Positions 52,799 through 62,089 are shown, numbered from the stretch's first letter. The stretch: 64,000 nt of DNA from Streptomyces lunaelactis (GCF_003054555.1 NZ_CP026304.1:372001-436000); one strand, 5' to 3'. Notes: generated from the sequence alone by a model not told the origin. Numbers and translations: made by a program.

Positions 52799-53356
52799 AT
52801 GGGTATGGAGTTCTTCTGCTACCACCGCGACCGGCCCGGCTCCCTAGCGCTGCGCGACAAGCTGCTGGAAGAGCATTGGTCCTATATGGACCGGTACGCG
52901 AAGGAGATGATCGCCCGGGGCCCGACCCTCGCCAGCGACGGCAACACACCCACCGGAAGCGTGCACATCGTCGACCTGCCCGATCCCGTCGCCGCCCGCG
53001 CGTTCGCCTTCGACGAGCCGAACTACCAGGCCGGCGTGTACCGGGACGTGCTGCTGCGACGGTGGCGCAACACGCTGGGGCGCACCATGTGGAACTTCCC
53101 CGGCGGCCGGACCGGCGGCAACCAGTACCTGGTGCTCGGCCTCGGCACGGGGCATGCCGCCGACCTCGCGGTGCCGCCCGACCGGGACGAGCTGATCGCC
53201 TACGGGCCGCTGCTGTCCGACAACCGCGCCACCTGGCTGGGCACGGCGGCGTTGCTCCGGGCGCCGGACCCGGACACGGCACGCGCCATCCTGACCCAGG
53301 ACCGGTACGCCGACATTGAGGTGCACAACTGGCAGTTCGGCGGGCGGCCGTCATAA
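52799..53356 (+). CDS. YciI-like (YCII-domain) protein
   Basis: 185 residues from ATG 52799; an ATG two codons later is equally possible. The first half is a ferredoxin-like YCII domain (MEFFCYHRDRPGSLALRDKL, EEHWSYMDRYAKEMIARGPT, GSVHIVDLPDPVAARAFAFD), and the second half repeats a similar pattern more loosely (LLRAPDPDTARAILTQDRYA). Catalytic role unknown. Followed at once by a Tn3 transposase fragment. Confidence 0.82.
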   Translation: MGMEFFCYHRDRPGSLALRDKLLEEHWSYMDRYAKEMIARGPTLASDGNTPTGSVHIVDLPDPVAARAFAFDEPNYQAGVYRDVLLRRWRNTLGRTMWNFPGGRTGGNQYLVLGLGTGHAADLAVPPDRDELIAYGPLLSDNRATWLGTAALLRAPDPDTARAILTQDRYADIEVHNWQFGGRPS

Positions 53357-53379
53357 CCCGAGGACGTCCGGCCGACGTT

Positions 53380-53583
53380 ACCGCCGAAACCCTTCTTGAG
53401 TACGTGCACATCGACGCCCTGTTCGGCGAGCCGGGCAAGCACGTCATGGACTTCGACCTGATCGAGTCCCAGTTCCGCCACCTGATGCGCGTGGCCGTCT
53501 CCGTACGCGAGGGGGCGACCTCGTCGGCGACGCTGCTCAAGCGGCCGTGCCGCTCAGCGGCGGGCCCTCGGGTCTCGAAGTGA
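53380..53583 (+). pseudogene. Tn3-family transposase fragment
   Basis: Reads EYVHIDALFGEPGKHVMDFD, LIESQFRHLMRVAVSVREGA and TSSATLLKR before sense is lost and a stop occurs at 53581. This is the C-terminal catalytic part of a Tn3-type TnpA; the rest is missing. Confidence 0.8.
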
Positions 53584-53793
53584 GGGTTTACGGGGCGTCG
53601 CGCCTGTCTCAGGTCATGGATTGCGTGGCCACTACGGGGGCAGGGTGCGATCTCGTCAGCCCCCTGGACGACACGCCGATCGGTTACGGCTGTGCCGTCT
53701 GGCCGTGTATATATCGCTTGGGTAGGCATTTGGCGCTTATGTTCGGTGGGTGGCGCTCGGCAGTGCGGGCGCTCGACTCACGTGGGAGACGTA

Positions 53794-54669
53794 ATGCGCA
53801 GAGCAGTTCTCGCGGTGGCCCTGGCCGCTGCAGTGTCGTCGGTGATTCCTGCCGCTTCGGGTGCCTGGGCGGACGATGCCGGGGCATCGCACCGTACCGG
53901 TGGGCAGCAAGGCGGCGGCCTGTCGGTGATCGGGCTGACGGCCGATCAGCGGCTGGTCAGGTTCGATGTGAAGGACCCGTCGAAGGTGTGGCTGCTGGGG
54001 ACGGTGAACGGGCTCACCGGGGACACCACGCTGGTGGGCATCGACTTCCGGGTCCAGAACTCGAGGCTGTACGGGGTCGGCGACCAGGGCGGCATCTATA
54101 CCCTGAACACCTCCAACGCGCAGGCGACGAAGGTCTCTCAGCTCACCGTCGCACTGGCCGGAACCGAGTTCGGGGTGGACTTCAACCCGGCGGCGAACCG
54201 GCTGCGGGTCATCAGCGACACCGGCCAGAACCTGCGCCACAACATCGACGACCCGGCCGCCCCGCTGGTCACCACCGTCGACGGCACCCTGACCAACCCG
54301 ACGGTGCCGCCGTCCACCGCACTCGGGGTGACCGGCGCCGCCTACACCAACAACGACCTCAACGCCGCTACCGCCACGACCCTGTTCGACATCGACACGG
54401 TCAATGACCGGGTGTCCGTGCAGTCCCCGGCCAACGCCGGCACCCTCGCCCCCACCGGCAACCTCGGTGTCAATGCAGGTCCGAGCGCGGGCTTCGACAT
54501 CTACTACTCCCCGAAGGCCGGCACCAACCACGGCTTCGCTGCCCTGCAGTCCGGCGGCTCCTACCGCTTCTACAGGGTCAACATCCTCAACGGGACCGCC
54601 ACCAGCCTGGGCGCCTTCCCCGCGAACCGGCAGGTGTTCGACGTCGCGCTGCCTCTGAACCAGAGCTGA
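53794..54669 (+). CDS. Secreted DUF4394-domain protein
   Basis: 291 residues from ATG 53794, with GGGAGAC upstream. Signal peptide (cleavage likely after Ala26, AWA/DD). The mature part is a beta-propeller-like DUF4394 domain: VIGLTADQRLVRFDVKDPSK, LVGIDFRVQNSRLYGVGDQG, TEFGVDFNPAANRLRVISDT, DINT-like strands and NVTG-type loops. Exported, function unknown. Ends at a strong hairpin. Confidence 0.9.
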   Translation: MRRAVLAVALAAAVSSVIPAASGAWADDAGASHRTGGQQGGGLSVIGLTADQRLVRFDVKDPSKVWLLGTVNGLTGDTTLVGIDFRVQNSRLYGVGDQGGIYTLNTSNAQATKVSQLTVALAGTEFGVDFNPAANRLRVISDTGQNLRHNIDDPAAPLVTTVDGTLTNPTVPPSTALGVTGAAYTNNDLNAATATTLFDIDTVNDRVSVQSPANAGTLAPTGNLGVNAGPSAGFDIYYSPKAGTNHGFAALQSGGSYRFYRVNILNGTATSLGAFPANRQVFDVALPLNQS

Positions 54670-54694
54670 CCGCCTTCCGCGCGGGTGGTCTCCT

Positions 54695-54728
54695 GTGCTG
54701 CGCCGTGGCTGCCCCCGCGGCGCAGCAC
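54695..54728 (+). terminator. Hairpin terminator after the DUF4394 gene
   Basis: Perfect 11-bp stem (GTGCTGCGCCG and its complement CGGCGCAGCAC) with a 12-base loop, 26 bases after the stop. Confidence 0.8.
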
Positions 54729-55026
54729 CCGGCGCTCACCCCTGCGGATCTTCATGCATGCCTCAAGATGCCCTGACCGGGTGGGGGCGGAACCGACGTT
54801 CCCGGGCTTGAGGTCCATTCGAAGCAGGCGAGGCTGGCCACGAAAGTCATCCGGGTGGAGGTGGCGTCGACGCCCGCTACGACGAAATGCGGGGCTTGCT
54901 CGCCCCCCCCGGCGCCAAGCGCCGGCGGACGTCCGACGTCTCGTGCCCGAGTGGCAGTCCTACGAGAGGCCCGGCAGCCGCTACCTTCCGGAGGGCCCTG
55001 CCTACCCGGCTCGTCGGCTCCCCCCT

Positions 55027-55149
55027 TTAACAGGACTGGGCACTGAGGTCCCCCCGCAGGACGGCCAGCAAGCTCTCGGCCGTGGCGCCCTGGACGAAGG
55101 TGGTCCTGTTGGGCGTGGTGACCGGGCGGACCAGTAGGCAAGGGATCAT
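55027..55149 (-). CDS. Possible small gene after the methyltransferase
   Basis: ATG 55149, 9 bases after the methyltransferase stop, opens 40 codons: IPCLLVRPVTTPNRTTFVQG and TAESLLAVLRGDLSAQSC. The sequence looks protein-like, but there is only a weak ribosome site (AGAGCTG) and no family is recognised. It may be a remnant of a larger gene. Confidence 0.25.
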   Translation of the reverse strand: MIPCLLVRPVTTPNRTTFVQGATAESLLAVLRGDLSAQSC

Positions 55150-55158
55150 CAGCTCTGG

Positions 55159-56280
55159 TCAGAGAGGCCATCGCGGGCCGGTTGCGGCGTCCTGCGCCCA
55201 GGCGTACTGGCGTTCCGGCTCGACCGTCAGGCCGTAGTCGTACAGCTCCGGCCTGCCGCCCTCCAGCCAGGTATCCCACGCCTCCTCGAGCTCGTCGGCC
55301 AGGCGGCGCGGGCCGCCCTGATGGGCAAGGGTCTTGCCGTCCGGCAGGGCGGAGAGTGCGGCCCACGAGGCGGTGCCGTCGTGGAGCCGGGCGTTGAGTC
55401 CGTCCTCGTCGGCAGCGACCGTGATCCGTACATCGGGCAGCGCGACGCGTAGGGCGAATCTCAGGTGCCAGTCGTCGCGCAGCGGTGCGAGTTCCCGTTC
55501 CCAGGGATGCTCGTCGGCGGCGGGGCCGTCGCCGCAGACCTGGCTGAAGTCGTCCAGGCCAGTGTCGGTGCCGCGGGTCGGCATGAACTGTGCCAGGCCC
55601 TGTACCCAGCCGGTCGCTGATTGGCCGTCGTCGGCGACGGTGAGCGCGACATGCCCGAGCCGGCCCCAGGGGGTGACGATCCGGCCGCCGGGGCGCATCT
55701 GGGCGACCCAAGCCCATGGGATCCGGTCGACGGCATAGGTAGAGATCACCCGGTCGTACGGCGCGCTGGGCGGCCATCCTGCGGTGCCGTCGCCGACTGT
55801 CACCGCCACATGGGCACCTGCACTCTGCAGGCTTTGGCGGGCGCCGGCGGCCAGTTCCGGGTCCACTTCCACGCTGGTCACCTGACCGGGGCCGGCCCGG
55901 CGGGCGAGGAGGGCTGCGTTCCATCCGGTGCCGGTGCCCAGCTCGAGCACACGCTGCCCCGTTTCCAGGTGGAGGGATTCGAGCATGTCCACTACCACGG
56001 CCTGGCAGGACAGACTGGAGGAAGCGCGGCCGTCGGTGACCTGGGTTACAGCTGCCGCGTCAGGATCGCCGTACACCTCGGCCGCCCACTGTCCGGCATC
56101 CGTTTCTCGGTCCACCGGCGCGTAGGTCTTCCCGTTCCAGCGCCACAGACGGTCCGGGGCGAACAGGTCCCGGGGCAGGGCATCAACGGCCTCACGGATC
56201 CATGCGGACCGGGCAGGCCAGGCGCCCCGCCGCTCCATGACGCCCGCCAGGCGCCGACGCTGTTCACCGAACTCGGACAC
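55159..56280 (-). CDS. PCMT-like SAM-dependent methyltransferase
   Basis: 373 residues, GTG start. The N-terminal 100 residues resemble the protein-L-isoaspartate methyltransferase cap (REAVDALPRDLFAPDRLWRW, ASSSLSCQAVVVDMLESLHL), motif I is VLELGTGTGW (111-120), and VEVDPELAAGARQSLQSAGA is motif II. A C-terminal extension of about 150 residues is longer than in housekeeping PCMT and resembles methyltransferases found in actinobacterial peptide-maturation clusters. Its start lies 5 bases after a 37-codon peptide gene, so the two are probably co-translated. No ATP-grasp or lanthionine enzyme is nearby. Confidence 0.85.
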   Translation of the reverse strand: MSEFGEQRRRLAGVMERRGAWPARSAWIREAVDALPRDLFAPDRLWRWNGKTYAPVDRETDAGQWAAEVYGDPDAAAVTQVTDGRASSSLSCQAVVVDMLESLHLETGQRVLELGTGTGWNAALLARRAGPGQVTSVEVDPELAAGARQSLQSAGAHVAVTVGDGTAGWPPSAPYDRVISTYAVDRIPWAWVAQMRPGGRIVTPWGRLGHVALTVADDGQSATGWVQGLAQFMPTRGTDTGLDDFSQVCGDGPAADEHPWERELAPLRDDWHLRFALRVALPDVRITVAADEDGLNARLHDGTASWAALSALPDGKTLAHQGGPRRLADELEEAWDTWLEGGRPELYDYGLTVEPERQYAWAQDAATGPRWPL

Positions 56281-56285
56281 AGTGC

Positions 56286-56399
56286 CTACTTCTTGTGCTT
56301 GCCATCTGATGGGGTCGGGGGCGGTACCTGTCCGTCGGAGTTCCCGGGCGGCGGCTTACCCTGAGACAGCTCAGCTGGCGGCTTCTCGTGTCTGCCCAC
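56286..56399 (-). CDS. Short Pro/Lys-rich peptide gene upstream of the methyltransferase
   Basis: 37 codons from GTG 56399, preceded by GAAGGGGG. Product begins GRHEKPPAELSQGKPPPG, continues NSDGQVPPPTPSDGKHKK and stops 5 bases before the methyltransferase start. Hydrophilic, no Cys, Pro-rich core, basic tail. Good ribosome site and tight coupling argue that it is translated. It might be the substrate or a partner of the methyltransferase; no known precursor family was recognised. Confidence 0.5.
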   Translation of the reverse strand: MGRHEKPPAELSQGKPPPGNSDGQVPPPTPSDGKHKK

Positions 56400-56949
56400 A
56401 ATGCCCCCTTCAACGTCGTTCGGTCGATTCCATGGTGACGGACATTCAGGCGCTCTGACGGCACGAGGACAGGGATGACGCGCAACCGCAGTCGGGCCAG
56501 AGTCGGGAACAGTCCTGCGCCCCGACTACCAGCCCAGCCGCACCGGTTCCCGTGACCCGGATGATCCGGACGAGGCAGATCTGTGCGACGGCCCGAGGTC
56601 AGCTTCTGCACAGGTAGTCAGACCCGGCCGGTGTCTGTGACGGTTCCTGGGTCCGCGGACCCCGCCGCCATGGTCCAGCGACTGGGCGCGGCACTCGCCG
56701 AGGGCGAGGTCCCTGCAGCAAAGTTGCTGGTCACAAGGACCAGCAGGCAATCGTCAGGGACCAAAGGGACTGTGATTCGGGAAGAGTGTAGAACTCTGAC
56801 GCACGGAAAGTCCGAACAACCCCACCGCGTGCCGTTGTATCAGTTCTCCGGTCCCTTGAGTCCCTTCAGCCCCTCCGTTCTGGCATCTCACGCAGACAAG
56901 AAGGGAGTTCTGCCCCCCTCATGAGCCTGCTGATGGCCGACCGGGCAGG
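56400..56949. other. Intergenic stretch, nothing recognised
   Basis: About 550 bases upstream of the peptide/methyltransferase pair. Several short frames on both strands, none with family resemblance. Confidence 0.4.
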
Positions 56950-57351
56950 CTACGTCTTCCGTGCGTCGGCGAGCTTGTCCAGTTCGCGCATCGCCTCGGC
57001 GTGGGCGCTCATCCGGCTGCTCACGCTGCCGCTCGTGAAGAGCGCCACACCAGCGACTGACACCGGCACGGACAGCCCGAGCACGGCCACGGCCTCGGGC
57101 CAGTCGCGTTCGTTCTGACACCAATCACCCCTTTGCAGGCCCTCGTTGGCCGTACCACGCTCCGTCAACAACCGTGATTCGCACTGCTGGGGGTAACGGT
57201 CGCCGGGCTCCTCATCGACTTCGTACGGCGTGAGGAGCAACAGGACACACCATGTCCACAGGAGCGCCGCCAAGGACAACAGACCGATACCCCAGGCGCG
57301 TATCCGGCCGGCCCGGTCGCGGAAGTCGAGGTCGTACTCACGTGATCGCAT
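56950..57351 (-). CDS. Small membrane protein with two helices
   Basis: 133 residues. A basic N-terminus (RSREYDLDFRDRAGRIRAWG), helix 1 at about 21-41, an extracellular loop with two Cys residues (QQCESRLL, DWCQNERDW) that may form a disulfide, helix 2 at about 88-108, and a charged C-terminal helix (SSRMSAHAEAMRELDKLADA). No family recognised. Confidence 0.65.
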   Translation of the reverse strand: MRSREYDLDFRDRAGRIRAWGIGLLSLAALLWTWCVLLLLTPYEVDEEPGDRYPQQCESRLLTERGTANEGLQRGDWCQNERDWPEAVAVLGLSVPVSVAGVALFTSGSVSSRMSAHAEAMRELDKLADARKT

Positions 57352-57724
57352 GGCGGACGAATCTAGCAGCGGTTTCTCGCAGTTCGTGTCATCTGCTGTG
57401 CCTGTGACCTGGAGGTCTCACGGCGTCTCAAGCATGTCATCCGCCGCAGTCTCAGATCCATGCCGCTTCCTGGACGGTTCTCGCCGATCAGCGAGAGCCA
57501 TCGAGCCTCTGACCTGGTGTCCTGTCGCACTGCATCTGGCAGGTAGTGATCAGCTGGCCTGCTGGGGTGCCATGTCGTTTGGAGAACACCTCAGAAGCCG
57601 TATCTCTATCGATCATGAGGACGGTATGTGATCGAACGGGATGCCTGGTCGGCTCAACTCGGCGCCGTCGGCGTGCGATTGTCTCGCGCATCGGTTCGGG
57701 AACGCGGCCGACCGCCCGGACAGG
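57352..57724. other. Intergenic stretch, nothing recognised
   Basis: Borders the IS fragments that follow; probably part of decayed elements, but no clear similarity can be read. Confidence 0.35.
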
Positions 57725-57885
57725 GTGCGGCGGTATCCGTCGGACATGACGGAGGGCTACTGTCACCGGCAGATGCTCGACGCGGTCCGCTACGTCACCG
57801 ATAACGGCATCAAGTGGCGCGCGATGCCGGTCGACTTCCCTGCCTGAGACCGCATCTATGCCTTCTTTCGCAGCGACCGTCTTGC
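57725..57885 (+). pseudogene. IS5-type transposase N-terminal fragment
   Basis: Reads VRRYPSDMTEGYCHRQMLDA and VTDNGIKWRAMPVDFPA, then TGA at 57845 in place of an expected Trp, then DRIYAFFRSD. This matches the DUF4096-type start of IS5 transposases. The rest is gone. Confidence 0.6.
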
Positions 57886-58165
57886 ACAGGTTGAGCCAGA
57901 GATGGAAGCGGTCCGCTTCATGGGCAAGAAGGTGCCTCACACCGGAACCGGCGGACCGTCAGGCGTATCGGCACCGGCTGTCCGCCCGTCGCGACATCGG
58001 CAAGCCTCCGGCAGTAGCGGTCATGGACCCGGCGGGAGACCGTCCCGCAGTCAGGACACGGCGCGGCCTCAGCACCGGCCATGGCGGTGATCCACACTCC
58101 CGCCCCGATGACCTGGATGTCCTTGATAGCCGCGGCCGCCAGGTGCGGAGCAGCACGTCGAGTAT
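57857..58165 (-). pseudogene. ISL3 transposase fragment with internal deletion
   Basis: The N-terminal part reads IKDIQVIGAGVWITAMAG, CPDCGTVSRRVHDRYCRRLA and PVPIRLTVRRFRCEAPSCP. It then jumps in another frame to LAHEADRFHLWLNLCKTVAA, a motif normally about 150 residues further on. Opposite in strand to the adjoining IS5 fragment. Confidence 0.7.
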
Positions 58166-58332
58166 CTGATCACCCGCCAGTTCAAAGATCGAACTGACGG
58201 TCAGTCACGCTCAGCCATCCCGGAATGTTGACCAGAGCCATCAAAACCCTCACAACCGGCACCACCCGTTCACAGACGGCCGACGGTAGCGTCGTCGCCG
58301 TCCCAGTCATTCCCGTATTGGGGAAAACACAC

Positions 58333-58785
58333 ATGACATCGAACACGCTCACGAAAGCCCTCTTAGGAACCCTCACAGCCGCCGCCCTCAGCATCGGCAC
58401 CCTCGCCGGCGCAACCACAGCCACCGCCGCACCCGCCCAGCAGGTCCCCACCCAGACCGTCACCATCCAGGCCGTCAACAACCTCGGCCTCACCACCACC
58501 GAAGCCAAGAGCGTACAGTGCTACGTCCGCGACGCCGGATTCAGCCCCGGTGCGATCGACGGCCAGCTCGGCTCCAACAGCTGGAAAGCCTGGCAGCGTT
58601 TCCTCAACGACCGCGGATTCAACGCCGGAACCGTCGACGGCAGCGTCGGCCCCAACACCATCCGCGGCCTCCAGCGCTTCCTCACCTACATCGGCTACGA
58701 CACCGGCGGCATCGACGGCATCGCCGGAACCAAGACCAGGGCCGCCTGGAAGGCGTTCTCCCACCTCGGCGGAGGCTGGTGCTGA
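58333..58785 (+). CDS. Secreted peptidoglycan-binding-domain protein
   Basis: 150 residues. Signal peptide with probable cleavage after Ala33 (ATAA/P). The mature part carries two short peptidoglycan-binding-like repeats: VQCYVRDAGFSPGAIDGQLG with SNSWKAWQRFLND, and RGFNAGTVDGSVGPNTIRGL with QRFLTYIGYDTGGIDGIAGT. Single Cys residues near residue 63 and at the C-terminus (GGGWC) could pair. Likely a cell-wall-bound exported protein of unknown role. GGGAAAA precedes the ATG. Confidence 0.85.
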   Translation: MTSNTLTKALLGTLTAAALSIGTLAGATTATAAPAQQVPTQTVTIQAVNNLGLTTTEAKSVQCYVRDAGFSPGAIDGQLGSNSWKAWQRFLNDRGFNAGTVDGSVGPNTIRGLQRFLTYIGYDTGGIDGIAGTKTRAAWKAFSHLGGGWC

Positions 58786-58798
58786 CCCCCCGCCGCGG

Positions 58799-59165
58799 CG
58801 TACGACGGCGATCTGCGCCGCGTAGGCGTTCTTCAGTCCCGTGGTCTCCACCTCGACGGAGACCAGCGAGTCGTGGGCGACCTCGTCTGGGTTCCAACCC
58901 GCCCCATCGTCATAGTCGCCGATCGAGCTCCAGCCGTAGGGCGCTACGGGCCCATATGGCCGTCGTTGTTCAAAGGGGTCGAATTCGAGGCCGTCGATTC
59001 GTCTGCCGGTCCTTTTGGGATCCACTCCAGCCACTTCGGTAGACCAGCTGAAGCAGCGTGGCCGGGGGGTCGTTGAGGTACTCCGCCATGGGACACCCAT
59101 AGATGTGGCTGCACTTTTCCACCATGCCGTTGCAGCCAGCGCACAGCAGCCCTTCTCCGAACTAC
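58799..59165 (-). pseudogene. Frameshifted gene remnant of unknown function
   Basis: Reads GLLCAGCNGMVEKCSHIYGC and PMAEYLNDPPATLLQLVYRS in one frame, then RIDGLEFDPFEQRRPYGPVA, PYGWSSIGDYDDGAGWNPDE and SLVSVEVETTGLKNAYAAQI in another. The first part has the CxxCN look of endonuclease VII/HNH-type proteins. The 3' end runs into the end of the peptidoglycan-binding gene on the other strand. Confidence 0.35.
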
Positions 59166-59216
59166 CGGTTCGCCCTGCATCGTTGGGCCCGGAGGGCGAA
59201 CCGGTCTGGGCCGTGT

Positions 59217-59510
59217 TCAGGAGGGGACGTCAGGGCCGTTGGAGCGTCCGGCGATCTGAACGAGGGTGGGCAGGCCCAGGTGGGTGACCGTGGGCTTGAG
59301 GGCTGCATCAAGTTGAGCGACCTTGTCCTCGGCGCCGGCGAGACTGATCTCGAGGCCTTCGACTTCGCCGAGCCGGCCCTCGCGTTGAACTTCGGCGATC
59401 CGATCGATCAGGTTGTCTCGGATCCCGATCAGCCGGTCTCGCTGGGACGGCTCCGGCCGGAGGAGCGAGCAACGGACGCAGGCTCTCTGACCTAGGGTCT
59501 TCCGTTTGGA
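59217..59510 (-). pseudogene. C-terminal remnant of a site-specific integrase
   Basis: A frame without start reads ACVRCSLLRPEPSQRDRLIG, NLIDRIAEVQREGRLGEVEG, LEISLAGAEDKVAQLDAALK and VTHLGLPTLVQIAGR, then stops at 59217. This matches the coiled C-terminal tail of large actinobacterial tyrosine integrases. The catalytic domain is missing. Confidence 0.6.
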
Positions 59511-59673
59511 TCAGGCCGATGAGTGAGCGGCCCGGCGCGGAGCGGCTGATGTCACCGCGGTGCGTGCGATCGCGGCGGAGGATGGAGGCATGGCGGAGCC
59601 ATGCCGACTGACGACAACGCGGCGAGCGTGCGTGCCAGGGCACGCGAACCCGGCACGATCCACACGAGAGGCC

Positions 59674-60459
59674 CTAGTCATCGAGGCTGCCCATGGTCAG
59701 GTTGACGGTAGTTCCCGTCATCCCGCTCGCCTTGTCGGACGCCATGAAGACCGCCATGTTTGCCACCTCATCGAGCGCCATGACCCGTCGCGGGTGGGTC
59801 GTGCTCGCGAGGTACTCCTGGAACTGTTCCCAGGTCATGCCCGACGCCTTGGCGTCGAAGACTTCCCTCATCGTGCTTGTCTCCGGCATGCCGTGTGGTC
59901 GCAGACCGACCACACGGATGCCCTGAGGTGCGAGCTCGGCGGATAGGTCTCGAGTGAGTGCCTCCTTGGCGGCCTGCGCCGGACCGTACCCTCCGTTCAA
60001 GCGGGTGCCCGTCCGCGAGGGGAGTGCGGTGACGGTCATGATCACCCCCGATTTGCTCGGGATCATGCGCCTTGCGGCCAAGCGTGCGGTCAGGAAGTAC
60101 GACGTAGCGTAGGACGTGATCGGCAGGGAGAACTGCTCGGCATCCAGCTCGGCCAGAGGGACACCCAGAATCCTCGCATTCGGGACGCCGACCGCGTTGA
60201 ACGAGATATCGACGCGGCCCGCCTGATCCATCACGGACTGCAGATGCCTGTCCACAGCCTGCTCGTCGAGTGCGTCGACCTCGGCCGCCTCGGCGGATCC
60301 GCCGGTTGAAACGATGTCCTTGGCGACCGCCTCGACCCGTGCCAGGTGGCGCCCGGTGAGAAAGAGCTTGGCCCCCTCGCGCGCAAAGGCGCGTGCGACA
60401 GCGCCGCCGATCGCGCCTCCGGCTCCGTAGACCACCGCAACCTTGTCTTGCACTATCAT
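59674..60459 (-). CDS. SDR-family oxidoreductase with altered catalytic motif
   Basis: 261 residues. Rossmann start VAVVYGAGGAIGGAVARAFA (Gly-rich loop 12-18), NAVG at 88-91 in place of NAG, Ser148, Tyr158. The YxxxK motif reads Y158-GPA-Q162, so the catalytic Lys is Gln; a Lys follows at 165. It may still bind NAD(P) but could be slow or specialised. Divergent from the sigma-factor gene at 60706 and plausibly under its control. Confidence 0.88.
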   Translation of the reverse strand: MIVQDKVAVVYGAGGAIGGAVARAFAREGAKLFLTGRHLARVEAVAKDIVSTGGSAEAAEVDALDEQAVDRHLQSVMDQAGRVDISFNAVGVPNARILGVPLAELDAEQFSLPITSYATSYFLTARLAARRMIPSKSGVIMTVTALPSRTGTRLNGGYGPAQAAKEALTRDLSAELAPQGIRVVGLRPHGMPETSTMREVFDAKASGMTWEQFQEYLASTTHPRRVMALDEVANMAVFMASDKASGMTGTTVNLTMGSLDD

Positions 60460-60705
60460 CTCTGGTTCCTTTCTGTGCCCTGGTGGTCACACCTGCCCAC
60501 CTCATGAGTGAAGACCGACGGCTGGGACTCATCTGCGCATCGCCGCCGTTTTCGCCATCCGCCGGCGACCGGATCGTCAGAGCCGTCGATGATTCAGACA
60601 CCGCGACGTCGGGAAAGTGGGCGCCCGCCAACCGCCCAGTTCGCCCCTCGGCCGGTGTCCATATCAGGATGGAAGTGCGACAAGCTGCGGGAAGAAGGTG
60701 ACGTG

Positions 60706-61725
60706 ATGGTGAGGGTCGTGACAGCCGACCTGATCTCAAGGGCGCGGGCCGGGGACGGCGACGCGTTCCGAGCGCTGACCGAGCCGCACCGCCGGGAGCT
60801 ACAGGTGCACTGCTACCGGATGCTCGGATCCTTCCAGGACGCCGAGGACGCCCTCCAGGACACGATGCTGGCCGCCTGGCAGGGTCTCGAGGGGTTCGAG
60901 GGACGTGCCTCGGTCCGCACCTGGCTCTACCGGATCGCCACCAACCGGTGCCTCAACGCGCTTCGCTCGGCCGGCCGACGACCCGCCAAGGAGTGGGACA
61001 TCCCCGGGGTTGAACCGCCCGAGCCGACCCGGCTCGGCGAAGTCGTATGGCTCGAGCCATATCCCGACGCCCTCCTCGAGGGTGCGATCGACGTGCCGCT
61101 CGGCCCCGAGGCCCGCTACGAGCAGACCGAAGCCATCTCCCTTGCCTTCGTGACCGCTCTTCAGGTCCTGCCGCCTCGCCAGCTCGCCGTCCTCATCTTG
61201 CGCGCCGTCCTCGGATTCCACGCGAACGAGGTGGCCGAGATGCTGGACTCGACCGTCGAATCGGTCAACAGCGCCCTCAAACGGGCGCGCGCCAGCCTGC
61301 AGCGCGGCCGGCCGCCGGCCGCCGACCGCGAACGGCCTCCCGCCTGCGACTCACCCTCTGAGGATGCGATCGTGGCGAAGTTCGTGAGCGCGTACGAGAC
61401 CGGGGACGTCGACGGTCTGGTCGCCCTGCTCACCGCCGACGTCTCCATCTCCATGCCGCCGTTCCCGTTCGAATACCAGGGCCGGGATGTCGTGGCCCGC
61501 TTCTGCGCCAGCATCTTCGACTCGGGCCGGAGGTTCGACCTCGTGCCGACGCGAGCCAACGGTCAGCCGGCGTTCGGTGCCTACCTGCGCGCCCCTACCG
61601 GCATCCACCAAGGGATCGGCCTCATCGTCATCACCCTCACCGGCGACCGGATCTGCGCCATGACCCGCTTCGACAACAGCGTGCTCCCATGGTTCGGGCT
61701 ACCGCGATCGCTCCCGAGCCGATAG
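60706..61725 (+). CDS. ECF sigma factor with C-terminal SnoaL-like domain
   Basis: 339 residues from ATG 60706 (GAAGAAGGTG upstream). Sigma region 2 at about 10-78 (EPHRRELQVHCYRMLGSFQD, AEDALQDTMLAAWQGLEGFE), region 4 at about 140-195 (LPPRQLAVLILRAVLGFHAN, EVAEMLDSTVESVNSALKRA), then an SnoaL-like domain (about 215-335: FVSAYETGDVDGLVALLTAD). The layout fits ECF sigma factors of the SigG/SigX5 type, in which the tail replaces a separate anti-sigma factor. Confidence 0.92.
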   Translation: MVRVVTADLISRARAGDGDAFRALTEPHRRELQVHCYRMLGSFQDAEDALQDTMLAAWQGLEGFEGRASVRTWLYRIATNRCLNALRSAGRRPAKEWDIPGVEPPEPTRLGEVVWLEPYPDALLEGAIDVPLGPEARYEQTEAISLAFVTALQVLPPRQLAVLILRAVLGFHANEVAEMLDSTVESVNSALKRARASLQRGRPPAADRERPPACDSPSEDAIVAKFVSAYETGDVDGLVALLTADVSISMPPFPFEYQGRDVVARFCASIFDSGRRFDLVPTRANGQPAFGAYLRAPTGIHQGIGLIVITLTGDRICAMTRFDNSVLPWFGLPRSLPSR

Positions 61726-62089
61726 GCAGATTCCGAGCGGTGGATGTGCGCGGCAGCGAAACCCACACCGGCGGATGTGCCGGTCCAGCTACCAACGTCC
61801 AATGTGCTGTTTCGGTGTGAAGACCTGCGGCGACCTATCCGGAACCGTCAGCTCGAGGGCGTCGAGATCCAGCCCCTGACACGGCACCTGGCCCGCGGCC
61901 GACCAGCGACCCGACCCAGGCGCCGACCCCTCGAATGCGCCTCATGACCCGACCCGGCCGGGCATCCCTTCTGCCTGACCAGAGGCTGAGGTCAAGAACA
62001 CCGCTCGCAGTCGCGTTAAGGGCTCCCGTTGCTTCGACGCGGGCGTCAGTCCACTCGGCGGACTCCCGTGCAGGCGAGGACGACGCTGA
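61726..62089. other. Intergenic stretch, nothing recognised
   Basis: No family-like frame. The minus-strand frame here is the out-of-frame continuation of the pseudogene that follows. Confidence 0.4.
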
